Below, piece after piece: positions 12,092 to 24,183 of a stretch of DNA of 64,000 bases. The notes under the pieces are model-generated. The model was not told the origin of the DNA. It searched no databases and was given only the letters and a program-made list of their open reading frames with translations. The DNA comes from Oxyruncus cristatus (taxonomy: Eukaryota > Chordata > Aves > Passeriformes > Cotingidae), in the NCBI GenBank assembly GCA_013399855.1, contig VXAY01006782.1:657258-721257 (forward strand), read 5' to 3'. The number at the start of each line of letters is the position of its first letter. The first letter of the stretch is position 1. Made by a program: the position numbers and the translations under genes.

Positions 12092-13323
12092 ACTGGGATT
12101 CTGTTTCAACATTTTAAAAATCTCAAGCTTTCTTTATGCTAGCTGAAATCTCCATTTTTGGGCATGACCTAGAATCCTGAGGAACTCTACAGCTGTAAAA
12201 TTCCAGAAAACCTCAGTGAGTCAAGCAGATTCAGAGTGATGTAGTCAAATTATTTATTTCCTGGGGTTTTTTTATGTATTTAGCTTTATTAACATATTCT
12301 CTCCTATAAGTGTTTAACTCTTGGCTCTATTAGTCGTTTTAACTCTGATAGCACTTGGCTAGGCCTTCTTTAGTGCAACTTTCCTGTCTTTATGAAAGTC
12401 TCTAAGTCATGTTTATGATGACATATAAAGTTCTTGAATGCTGTCACTTCTTACAGCAGTATTTTCAGTTTAGAACACTTCCCATTCTCTAAAACCTCTC
12501 ATTTCAAACAATGTCTCAAATATTGCATTAGAGTAGCCTCTCTTTTCTGCCTCCTCCAACTTTACACACTTCCAACCAATAATGCTAGCAGTTCTGTTTT
12601 GTTCTTTAATCCTTTTTCTTCTTGTTGTATGAGGATTTTTTCAAACTGCTGAGTTTATTTTTTTCACAATTTCAAAGCACACAGTTTGGAGATTCTCAGT
12701 GGGAGCACTAAACTGGGGAGTACCATTCCTAAACCATGACCCATGTTCAGTAAACAATGTGAGTAATGTGTTATTTCTGTTTTCTCTTTAATTGTTGTTG
12801 CTTTAGGAAAGTAATTTACTTATGTAAGTGGATTTGAGTGGATTTGTTGGTTGTTTGGGCTTTTTTTCTCATTTAGGGGAAGATTTTTTTTTCTGTGTGT
12901 TTCCCCTTGACTCTGCCATTCTGAAGTTGCAGATAGATAACTTATTCTTTCCTCCTATTTTGTATGTGAGTGTTGAGGGAGGGGTGTTGATTTAATTATT
13001 CCTCATCTACCTTTGGATGTCTGGACCAGCTTAAAATATCTTCAATTATCATAAGTCTGCAGTGGACTTGGCAGCTCCATTGCTTTATAGTAGGTAGAGT
13101 TCCCTCCCTAATGTTGAACTTCAGCATTCCGGGCAGGAACTTCACTTCATGGCTTTGTTCTGCCTACAGTGACTAACTGCAGTGGTCATAATCTGTAACT
13201 AAACACCTCTTTTATATACTTCTGCACTAATATCATGTCTGTCTTTTCTGTACAATAGATGTTTCTAGTTTTATCAGCCTTTGATAGCATTTGATTCAAT
13301 TTTCTGCCTTCTCTTTTATCTAG
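12092..13323. other. No gene recognised
   Basis: Unique AT-rich sequence with short T-runs. It ends in the strong pyrimidine tract that precedes the exon-like block at 13324. Confidence 0.5.
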
Positions 13324-13384
13324 GTGCAAGCTGCACTCGGAATAAATACCCTTTCAAACATGAAGCTGGACCACGGAGTACATG
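13324..13384 (+). other. Exon-like block (61 bp)
   Basis: A pyrimidine-rich tract (TTTTCTGCCTTCTCTTTTATCTAG) ends at 13323 as an acceptor. The block ends CATG before GTAAAATAAT, an acceptable donor. Two of three frames are open. The frame entering with two bases reads ASCTRNKYPFKHEAGPRST and leaves with two bases, and a second frame stays open well past the donor. I do not recognise a protein. It may be a real small exon or a chance splice pair. Confidence 0.2.
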
Positions 13385-15063
13385 GTAAAATAATTTCAGT
13401 TGTAAGAGATATTCAAATATCTATACTTTCCACCCCAAAGGTATTTCCAGAGTCTTTGAAGACTCTTATTTTCCCCCACATTGAGATGGAAGAAATTAAA
13501 ATACTGAATGCACAGGTGGAATGGAATCTTCTGGAAAACGTATGATTCAGAGTGTGAAAAGCTGATCCTGAAATGTCTGATCTGGATTTAGTGAGTTAAA
13601 AGGAGACTATCCTTTGTGCCTACATTTTACAGAATGTATCCTAATTGTCCAAAACCAGTTCTACGTGCTCACATTAATAAAAGCAGTAATTCAGTTACTT
13701 TAGGCCAATTTCCTATTCCTACCAGCCACACTACATCACTTGCACTGACTAAAAACTCTTGGTGAGCTTTAATAACACAATGATATTGAAAAGACACAGA
13801 TATTGCCAGGAAAGAAGATCAAGCCGTAAATAGCTCTGCCTTTGCTTTACCACAGTCAGGACCAGCAATAACAAACATGTCCAGCTGGGCACTGAACCTT
13901 GCTCTCCCAGCTTCCTGACTCTGTGAACGTAACAAATGCTTATGAGCTCACCCCCGTCATTAAGGAAAATGATTCACACAGCAGATCTGTGGGGGGAAAC
14001 CAGCCTGAGACCGGAATAGGGTGGTGGTGGTGTTCCCCCCTGGTTGAGCTTTAGCTACAGTGGGATGTGTGGCTGTGTCCTCACTACTTTCTTCTTATTA
14101 TTAGAAAATGTAACTGAACACCTGTAAAACTCTTTGTGTGATGCATTCAATTTCTTGAGGAGAAAAGCTTAGATACCTGCCCAAAGAAGGTAGTTCTGAC
14201 AACTAGGATGTCCTTATTTTCCTCATTCATAAGGATTCAGGTTACAAGGAATTAGTGGTTATAAAAAATAAAAAAGCTATGTGTATACTAATCTAAAGAC
14301 AATTTGTTTCTTGAGTTTTCATCATCTTGCTAAAATCAGTATAACCATGAATGCAAAAAATTACAGATATTATCACATGAACCATAGCTACATATGAACA
14401 TATAGTTTCACATAGCCTGAGCTGATGGAGACCTTGCTCTAATTTGATGGTAAATTATTTGAAAATATTTTTATTTTGCTCTTCTTCACAGAGAAAGGAA
14501 CCCTCTCATACTGTGTCACAGGAATTTTTAATCTACGGTAATTTTATAATGAATTTTAAAGGATACTTCTGTCCTCACCTAACCTTTGTTACAACACCAG
14601 TGGTAAAAGTTCAGAGTAAGACAAGCAACAAACCTTCCTTCCTCGTATTGCCACCGACTGGAGGGCATATTTGGTTTCTTCTAAATAAGATAGGTACTGT
14701 TGCCAGGTCAATATCACTCTGAGTATTTGTTTAAACTTGCAAAGGTTTACTAGCTCAAAGTTAGTCTGAGTGTGGAACTCAGGAGTCTGAAGTCTGGGAA
14801 GACTAATTGCCACCTGATTCCTTTGTTTTGCATGAATGGATGGCATCTTCATATCTAAACACTTACTTGATTACCTGATCTGTCCCTTTGATTGTACAGA
14901 TAGTTACCATCAAACAAAAGGCTGGAGCCAGCTGTAGTTACAAAAACCTCAGCACATCTCTAACAGATGCAAATGCTGTCTTGTGGAAGAGAGAAAGTTT
15001 TATTTCCTCTGAGCTGATTGTTAAGAACAAGGATACAGGAACCTGCTCTTAGTTCAGTATGTA
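13385..15063. other. No gene recognised
   Basis: Mostly unique sequence. A short acceptor/donor pair surrounds about 46 bases near 14492-14537, too short and too weak to call. Confidence 0.5.
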
Positions 15064-15122
15064 CTTGTATGGCTCATAACTGGGCCATACAAGCAGAAAT
15101 AAAATAAAAAATAAAATAAAAT
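15064..15122. repeat. 10-bp-stem hairpin followed by (AAATA)n
   Basis: CTTGTATGGC at 15064-15073 and GCCATACAAG at 15084-15093 are exact reverse complements around a 10-base loop. An AAATA/AAAAT microsatellite begins 4 bases later and runs to 15122. Confidence 0.8.
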
Positions 15123-18100
15123 GAAGTCTGAGCTGTCTGGTTTGTGGGTTTTTTTCATTAAAAAAAAAAGAAAAAATAGGTTCTGGAATTTGATTGCTCT
15201 TGAGGTCAGCAAAACAACTTGTTTAACCAAATGGCTTCCAAAAAGTGCATATCATCTGACGTGAAAATACCAAGAGATGTCAGATCTGCTGCTCTCCTTA
15301 TTACACTGTTTGATTAGTCATTCAAGTAAATTATTCATCAGCTTCACTGAAAATTCACTTTAATAATTGCTATTGAAATTCCTTCTTCACTAGACTGAAG
15401 AACTCTTTAAAACTTCTAGTATTCTAAATTCTTTTGCATTTACTTACTGAAGAATTATATATTGAATACTTAAAATTGCTCTTTGGTTTCTCTTTGATAA
15501 ACATTAGGATAACAATCTATTAAGCTTTCTCTGTAAGAACTCTTTGCCACCAGTCGGATCACTTCCATAATTTCTGCACCTTTTTCTGTTGCCAAGTAAA
15601 AATGACAGTAAAAAGACACTTAATAGGGAAATTGCATTTCCACCAAACTTTAAAAGGCTTTTGATGAGAAACAGAGATAAAACACCAGCAGCATGCTTGT
15701 TTTACAGGTTGTGGTGACGTGAATGGTCTAGTACAAGGCAGTTAAATCTCAGACTTCCTGAAGTTTTTCCGTTGAAAAATATTTCTGCATTTTTACATAA
15801 AATTAGTCTTGCATCTTATTATGTGTTCTCAGACGCAAATGGCAAGAATACACTATTGTGTCCATTCCCTTATCTCAATCAAAACTAGCTCTTCAAACAG
15901 TTTGGAAAAATGGTGTGATAATTCCTCAATTTTAACAATGTAGAATCCAATGAAAATGCTTTAAAATTCTGTACTAATCTATCCATGATATGAAAGTAAT
16001 AGAGGCTTTTGTAACATTTCTAAAGAAAAGAAAGTGGCACTCTTTTCCATCCATATGAAGGCTGTAGTGTCTGCTTCATGTCAGATACAAAATAAAATTT
16101 GTCATTTCTTACATGAATTCTCTAACAAAATATACTGGATAGCACATCTTTATAGACTTGGAGACAAACAGCCAGAAAGATAGGTTGACAATACCCTAGG
16201 CTCTCTTTCTGTACTCTGTTCAAGTTGAAAGAAGCCAGACTTGTAAGAAGGGGTACCTGGGGTGTGGGTCCCTCTGCTGATGAACAAACACCCTTTCAGA
16301 CAGAAGCTCTCCCTACAGCTGGTTTCCCACTGGTCTGCATCATCTGTGACAAACCGAAAATTCGCAAGCCTCACCCTGAGTTACAGTGCACCTAAGCAGA
16401 GCATCCTACACCCTAGCAGTGGCAGCCTCATGGTGAAATCAAGTCTGCAAGGAGGAATGATACAATCCTGATGATCTGTGACTAAGGAAAGCCCATTCCC
16501 TTCGTCTCTCTGACCTTACCAGATCCTTTGAAGTTGCATAGAATGCTTGACAATACTTAGTGGCAGACTTCACTTCATAAACCATGTGAGTTAATTCTGT
16601 TGTCAATATTTCTCTATCACATTGAAAAGTTGTTGTGAGCATTTGATAATATACATGAAGGGCATTTCCATCTCCTACTTGATCCTTACACTTCACACCC
16701 TTCTGTGTGCTGACATTGTTACAACCAGATGCCCTTTCTGCTCGAGAAGTATGGTAGTTTGAGAGTTAACTAGCAAGTACCATTGAAAATCTAATTATAC
16801 TTGTGCTTTAGCTTGCCAGAGCTGACAGCAGGTTGAAGCCTTTGGCAGAGTGTTTCATTTCCACAACTATCAGTGAGCTGTGAGCCCACACAGTACCTGC
16901 CTGTCTGATGACTGTAATGAGAATGGCCAGCCAAGGTGCCTTCACTGCCTACTGTGATCACTGCTGGTGAACCAAACAGCCTCATATATGGCAAGCTCAT
17001 TTTCTGCTTGTTTGTGCATATAAGCATAGTAGGGGTTTTCTTGCTGCTAGGAAATAAAATTCGTAGGACAAGAAGAAAATTTCTCTAGTGCAACAGCTGA
17101 TAGAGCAGGGGAAAGAAAAAACCAAACCAAACCAAAACAGAAAGTGCTTTTGGGTGGAGAGACATATTTGAAAATGTAACTGAATTGAATTGGATGGGAT
17201 TTCTCAGCATTATTTACAAAGAAAGGGCGAGACCTATAGACAGGATGACATGAAGAGCACTTCTCTGAGAAGATTTCTAGCCGCTCATTCTAGCACACAT
17301 GACAGTAGTGTAAATGGGAAAGTGAACTTTTTACAACAGAGAAACTGCAGGCTACCATTTGATATCTCTGAGTTTCCTTAGGCAGTACTGGGGAGGCAGG
17401 GAAGATAACGACAACATGGGCAGGGTGCTGAATTTTCTCAAAATAAACGGATTGCAATAAAAAGCCAGATAACCCCAAAGACTGTGCGATTTATTAAATG
17501 TTGTCTGTTCTCTCATCCGCAATAGTTGTGGGGTTTAGCTGTTTGTTTGCTTTGATTCTTTCTGGGAGAAGCAAGTGCAACCTGAGAACAGGGTGTAGGG
17601 AGGCAGGCAGGCAGTACTCCCAAAAGCTGAAGTGGTTAAAGCTTGCTGCACAAGTGTGTGGCAATGACAGCCTAGTTGTACATTTCACAGATTTAACCTA
17701 TTTATAAATTACCCGGCAATGGCAAGAACAGTACTTAGTGTAGGTTGGTAGCTGAGACAACTCTATGCATCCCTTTTTCAGTTCTAGATTGAAAAACAGT
17801 AGTAAATGCTGCCCTGATACAAATGAGGGGACAAAGATTGTTTGAAGGCACCATGAGTCTTCGTACACTTCTAGGGCCATCCTCTTCCTTCTCAGTAGGT
17901 CTTACCTTGCAAACTGAAGAAGGCAGCATCAGATGGGCCATGAGAAATGGGTGATCTAAGTGCTGCTTAGACTGGTTGACCATGTTACTAAGAGAGAACT
18001 TCAGTGTCAATGAAGCTCTGATTTTCAATAACAGAAAGAAGGAGATGATGTGCCACAGCTTTGAGGAGGATCAGCAGCACGTAAAGAAGCTGATACGTAG

Positions 18101-18592
18101 TTTTAGAAAATATCAGAAACCTCTGCTTTTTCTAAGAAAGCTGTTTTCTGGTAGTCTTGATGAACTCTGTATGTAACATGGAACCTTTCTCCAGATCTTC
18201 ACAGCTAGTTGCTGTTGTTGCAGAAAAGATGTAAAGGTTGTGGTGGCTGCTCTAAGCAGCAAAAGATCTTGTATTAAGTAGGTAAATAGAGAAGTACATG
18301 CTGGCAGTGGGAGTTGACCTCTGCTCTTTTCCTATGCCCATCATACTACTGCTACCCATGCTTGAATTGTCTCTCTCTGAGCTGCCATCCTGACTAGTGG
18401 GATTGTAAACCACAAGCCTCAGAAACATGGGGAGAAAGGCATTCAGGGAGAGGGTGGCAGCAAGTCAGGGATCCCCCTGTTTCTGCTGACAGAAGAGCCT
18501 GGGCTGAGACAAGCAGGGTGGTCCCAGGGTGACATGGTGACCATGATTGCAGAAACTCCCACCAACTTGCTTCTTGCCCCAAGTAGGGACCT
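15123..18592. other. No gene recognised
   Basis: Unique sequence. Overlapping short frames at 16150-17027 and 17190-18176 on both strands have no domain, conserved start context or splice support. An AAACC-type run lies near 17120-17137. Confidence 0.5.
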
Positions 18593-18629
18593 GCCTGGGT
18601 TACTGCCATCAGTGTGTGGTAACCCAGGC
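18593..18629. repeat. GC-rich hairpin, 11-bp perfect stem
   Basis: GCCTGGGTTAC at 18593-18603 pairs exactly with GTAACCCAGGC at 18619-18629 around a 15-base loop. Two further G-U pairs are possible inside. It lies in a GC-richer patch (about 18400-18730). Confidence 0.8.
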
Positions 18630-19412
18630 TCACAAGGAGGATACTGTTCAACTGGGTTGTATTAAGATGCCACTAGCACACTACCCCTCCCCAGCCCCCC
18701 TCCCTAGCAAACCACCTCTCCCCACACAGAATTTCTAGCAAAAAAGATAAGGAGTTTTGAGTGACAGAGTCATCCTTGCACAAACTGGTGTCTGTTGCTG
18801 GTGATATCAAGCTGTTTGTATCAGTTTTGAAGTCTGCGCTGTGGGGTTTTTTCTATGCATGGGTTGCCAGGTCTCCTCTCCTCTTATCCTTGCCTTCCTG
18901 TTCTTTTTTCTCCCTTTGATATTTCCCCTCTCTTTCTTTTATCCAAACCAGCTTCTGCATCCAGAATAAAAACCACTGGAGGGTTTAATCTGGGGAATTA
19001 TATTTACTTTGCTTTCCTGTTCAGATAAAGCTTATAGAATTAAGGAATACTTAAAAGCTGCTGGAAGGTATTGAACACAGGAGGTTATTTCCAGATGTCT
19101 TTGCTGAGCTGCCCTCAAGTAAGGGGAAACATAAGCACCTCATCTTAGAGCTGTAAAAATTCACATGCTACCCTTAGTCTAGGAACACTTCTGGATTTGC
19201 TAGTGTATGAAGTCTGTATGCTCCAGCAAGTGAACTGCAGTTGTTGGGAGACATGGTAGCAGAATTAGCTGTCTGTACTGGGAAACAATCTATTCAGGTG
19301 GGGTCTGATGTGCTCTCTCAGCACAAGTTCATGGTGATGCTATCTCAGAGAAAAATAGCCCCTCTCTGTGCTTTTTCCCTTCTGCAAGCAAGGAGAGAGT
19401 TTTTAATTTGTC

Positions 19413-19498
19413 ATTGTTGTTGTTTCTTTCTTTTTTTTTTTTTGTTTTGTTTTGTTTTCTGTTTGGTTTGTTGGGTTTTTTTGAGGGTTTTTTTTTTA
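19413..19498. repeat. T/G-rich low-complexity tract
   Basis: T-runs with TTTTG and TTTGG units. The plus-strand frame through it (19241-19612) reads as F/L/C low-complexity and is not a gene. Confidence 0.9.
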
Positions 19499-22400
19499 AG
19501 AATAACATATCTTCTCTTCCAGTTTCTTAGGACACTGATTTCAAACTCTTCCTTCCATTGCTGCAGTGGGTACAGGCTGAGGAAACAGTCAACTATTTCT
19601 AAGCAGGCATAGTCAGTTCTTTCCTGTTATAGTTGGTAAATTATAATATATTTCAGAAGATTAGACAGCTAAAAGTAAATCTTAAAAATCCTCTATCTTC
19701 ATAGAGCCAGTATAAAATTTCACTCAGTTTTGGGGTGATTACCTTGTCACTGTGCTACATAAAGCCTATGTCTTACAAAGCCATTCTGTTTGAATAAAAA
19801 GATTTCAAGTAATGGTAAAGCTCGTACCATAATCTGTTCTTATGCTTGTCCAGGCTAATTTTATGAAATACCTGTCTTTTACAGTAGCAGTTGTTCTAGT
19901 TTCAGCATTGTGGCAATTGTTTTGTGAGCTATGTGAGTGCCCCCTGAAGGGCAGTGTGACTCCTTCTGTATTTAAGTCATTAGTTATTTTTTTACCTTAT
20001 TCTTTAAGTCTGATGATTAAATATGACCTTCCATTTCAATTTCGTAAACTACTACTGAAAGGTTTCTTTAACTTATTGGAATTGTCTTTGATCAGAAGCA
20101 CTATATAATAAATTTCAAAGAGCTGGGAAGACAAGTAGAAGAAGTGAAAGCTTTCTCAGAACAAAGAAATGTCCTTCAAATCAGGTCTGTAACCGGTTTT
20201 GTTACCATAGTAATGTAATACCACAGCAAAACTCTCTACAGATATTATTCCAAATATCCTACATTTGGAGTTTCTCATGGATATTGAAAGACCACCCACA
20301 GTATTTTTCTTTGTCAAATCCCAGAGTGTAGTAGTCAGAGAATAGGGAAAATCCTCTTGTGTGGGATCTTTTGGTATTTCTGTTACTAGTTTAAAACATT
20401 TTATCACAGGTGATAGCTATATTCATGCTTTGACTTCATTCTATAATTATAGTTGGCATACACATGCAAAAATGTACTGAAATAAAATAGAAGATGATAA
20501 AACCATGAAAGGAAACTTCTCATATCTCAGACATAAATAACAAGAAACCGAGATATGATTTTAGACTATGTGAAATACATGTAGATCAACTAGAAGGCAC
20601 TGAAGAAGTTCAATAGAAAGTTAAAGCACTGGCAAGGTCCACCACTTCAAACCAAACAGGGCATCATATCTGGTTATTCAGCAAATCCAGGATCAAAAGA
20701 CAATGGTCAGATAAAAGGTTAGGGAGAGACTGACCATCTGGGAGGGCATGTTGAAAAGGGAAGAGAATGTCAAGCAAGGCTGGCTGTTGTCGCAGCTCAA
20801 ATGGATAAAGCAGACCTATCTCACCATAGAGAAAGAGACAAGCTGATGACCTGGTTCTGCTCACTGGCTCTCCAGCACAGGTCAGGCTGGGCATCCAGAG
20901 TGTTCTACTTGGATTAACTTGCTCTCAGAGAATTGTCTGTAGTAAGGTGATGCATTGGTGAAAAGAGATGGTTTTAAACGGACCTATTTGGAGCCTATAG
21001 TTCTGTCCAAGGAAGAACTGCAGGATAACTGTGCTGCCACGATTCAATGACTTTGGCTGAACTTAGAGCATCTTGTATTAGAGTACCTTTTCTGATTTGG
21101 TTTAGATGAGAATGCATCAATGTTAGTGAGTCAGCTTCTTGCAATTAAAGTACCTGTAAGCTTGTAAATGCTAGTTTCAGTACATTGAACTGCTGTTCCT
21201 CACTACCAACTATTATAAGGTTGTCATCTGTACAGATGTTTGTGTTCTTCCATTACACTGAAAATTGGTCCTTTGCCTTGTTGGACAAACCTCAATTTTC
21301 TGATCTTACAGCTCATGATTTCAGCTGACCCCATATAAACTAATAATCGACTAGTTGTCTGGAGCTGAGTCATCTTTCACCTTCCATTATTCCCAGCAAC
21401 CAGACATCAAAATGTATACTTCAAAAAACTCAGAGTGGAAATTGCTGTCTTTCTGACTCCAGGGGTGAACTTGGAGTTGCCATACATTTCCTTTTCTTTT
21501 TCTTTCACCAAGCTGATCATGCTGATCATGATGATCCAATCAAACAAACCGTTTTTTAATGCTTTCAAAATTTGATTTTAGATTTAGATATTGTCTTTGT
21601 GCTACTTTAGGCACTGTGTGTGTATTGTAACTGTGCTGGTCCTGAATCCACGGAACTGAATCTCTTGTATTAACTGATTATTTTACAGCGTGGTTTGCAA
21701 GGGATTTCTGTCATCATTGAGGTAGGTGTGATGCAAGGGGCTGGACATTCAAACAGGTGAAGTTCATGTCCCACAGAGCTTGTGATCTAAATTGCCGGTA
21801 GGCAACCTCTCTTCCTGTTTCCTTATAGAAAATCATGACAACAAGAGTTTTTGAAGTTCCTCAAGGACTACTCTAGCTGATGTACTTATGTCATCTTTCT
21901 TACCATCACAGTCAGGGCTCTCCATTGTTCCTTTGTATCTACACTGGTACAGAAGAGATTATGAAACTGCCAGTTAAAATAGTGAGATTTCTCTGTTTTT
22001 CAAATTGCATTTATTTCACATTTCTTAAAAAAAAAAAAATCAAACCAAAAAAGAAAGAAAGAATGTTATCATATCTTCCTGGGGCAAGTCTCTACTAGGG
22101 GAGCAAATCAACATAACCCACTTGGGTGATAATTTATTCAGCCATAATGTTCTCAGAGCTCTCATTGCTGCACTATGGACTCCTGAGAGAAGAGCTGTGA
22201 ACACTATAGTGCCAAATCTTTACTTTTCTCTTTTGAACTCATGTATGTGCTGCAAATCTGCAACATCAAACTATAAGATAACATTTGTAAAACATCACAT
22301 AAAGCCAGCATAAGCTTCCATTACTCAGAGGATGTGAACATCTATTTTTCTTTGGAGAAAAGGAAAAAAAAAAAAGAATGCTTATTTGTGAAACAGAATC

Positions 22401-23131
22401 TTTTGTTCTTAAACAAACAAACAAAACATTAAATCCATTAATAGCATAAGGGTTGCATTTTCAGTCTTGCCAGTCTAGTATTCACACAGCACCAGCTCCT
22501 ACCTGACTGTCATAAATCCAATGCAAAAATAATAAAGAGTGGGAGGAGTTAAGGGTATATTTTCAAGTAAGTTTTTAGTCCTTACCTAGTTTTAGCCTTT
22601 AAGATATACCAGCTATATATTTCAAATGCTTCTTCACAAACGTTATGTGGGCAGCAGGTAGAGGAGCAAGGGGAACCTGTTCTTCCTTCTTCTCCTCCCC
22701 CTTGAGAAAAAAGCTTTCAAGATCTGGGGCTTCTAAACATTACTCAGGTACTTGGACTTACTTTTTAAGCTATCTTCAATCCATAGCATGTAGAAAGAGA
22801 GAAAGGTCTTTTGTTAGCAGAAGCTGATTATCTGCCTTTTTACCTCTTCACTGGCATATTTATCTAGAAGGAATATATCAGAAACCTGAGCAAGCCAGCC
22901 CAAAAGTAATAACTTGCTTATTGAAAGGCTCAAGTTAAAATTGGACTCTCTACATAAAAAAATATAAAATATAAATTGACTAATATTTTTTAAGTGTTTC
23001 TTTCCTTTCAGTCACCTATTTCAGTCTATTAACCTGTCCAATTTCCTTGACACCTCTTCCTGCTTTGAGGGTGATATTAATAGTACTGACTCCTGCAAGA
23101 GAAATGGAGAATTACAAACTTTATTCTTTAC
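19499..23131. other. No gene recognised
   Basis: Unique AT-rich sequence. A small tandem of GCTGATCAT lies at about 21513-21530, and A-rich runs lie near 22027-22040 and 22363-22375. Confidence 0.5.
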
Positions 23132-23204
23132 CATAGAATCATTGAATCAACCGGGTTGGAAAAGACCTCCGAGATCATCAAGTCCAACCCTATGCTTCAC
23201 GGTT
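23132..23204 (-). mobile_element. CR1 3' tail fragment
   Basis: CATAGAATCATTGAATCA tail, then GGGTTGGAAAAGACC and GATCATCAAGTCCAACCC. This is the reverse complement of a CR1 3' terminus of the GGTTGGAAAAGACC type. CpG positions are partly preserved (CCGGG, TCCGAG), which argues for moderate age. Confidence 0.85.
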
Positions 23205-23899
23205 AAAAAGAGACCAAAAAAAAGTCTCTGTGTTATATTGTTACAACCCAATCCTATAATTCCTATTGTGCTTAAAACTTACAGCTGATATCAGGCACTG
23301 AAATGAATGTTTTACTTGTGGGCTTATGATCTAGAAATTGTATTGCTATTAAGGCCATGAAGCTGCCATCGGCTCATCTTCACTTTTAAAAGAATGAAAG
23401 TGAGTTATTATTTCTTAAAACATTTCTTTATTTTTTTTCACAAATAAAAGTAAAATTATCCTGAATTTTAGCTGTAAGACACAGTAAAAAGACAATGCCT
23501 GATTTCAGAGCTGTATGACCACTGTTGGATGTTTAGTGCAACAGCACCCTCTATGTCTGATGATTTTAAGTGCATCTGATTGCATCTTACTCCAAGGTGT
23601 GCTGTGTTAGGAGACATAGTTAATATTATTAACACTTACTGGTTATCTACTGGCCTTTCACTCTAACCTCAATGGCTCTCAAACATTAAAACCAAATTAT
23701 AAAAATAAAAGTAATTGAAGTCACAGAGACAAGAGTAAATAGGAGCATGAGTTCACCACCAGGAGCCTGTTACTCTTCTTTTGTTTAGTAAAAAACACCA
23801 TTTTGCAGGCAAAGGACTTGAAACTGTGTAATTCCTGCTGAATTCGGTAAAGAATGTGGTATATATGAAGTGGAGGGAAGAAAGAGGAAGGGGGGACTT
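23205..23899. other. No gene recognised
   Basis: Unique AT-rich sequence. The purine-rich stretch just before 23900 may belong to the LTR that follows. Confidence 0.45.
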
Positions 23900-24183
23900 T
23901 TGGAATGATGGCATTTGTCTTCCCAAGTCACCATTACACATGATGGGGCCCTGCTCTCCTGGAGATGGATGAACACCTGCCTGCCCATTGGAAGAAGTTA
24001 ATCAACCCCTTGTTTTGCTTTGCTTGTGTGTGCAGCTTTTGATTTCCCTATTAAACTGTCTTTACTCAACCCCCAAGTTCTCTAGCTTTTACCCTTCCAA
24101 TTCTCTCTCAGATCCTGCTTGTGGGGGAGTGAGGGAATGGCTGCATGGGGGGCTTGGTTGTCAGCTGCGCTTAAACCGTGACA
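23900..24183 (+). mobile_element. 3' part of an avian ERV LTR (solo, 5'-truncated)
   Basis: The block resembles, from memory, a common avian ERV LTR. It has a GATGGGGCCCTGCTCTCCTGG segment and the TTGTTTTGCTTTGCTTGTGTG stretch. Then come an ATTAAA poly(A) signal at 24050-24055 and a GAGTGAGGGAATGGCTGCATG stretch. It ends with TTAAACCGTGACA, where CA at 24182-24183 would be the LTR terminus. The upstream U3 start is not clear, and no internal viral sequence follows at 24184, so it is a solo or truncated LTR. The exact family (ERVL-like or ERVK-like) cannot be decided by eye. Confidence 0.7.

Noticed and set aside
19241..19612. 123-codon plus-strand frame with a hydrophobic C/F/L stretch
   Set aside because: The hydrophobic stretch is a T/G-rich low-complexity tract.
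23536..23556. CAGCACCCTCTA, resembling a CTCF core on the reverse strand
   Set aside because: Only a partial match to the core and no second supporting feature.
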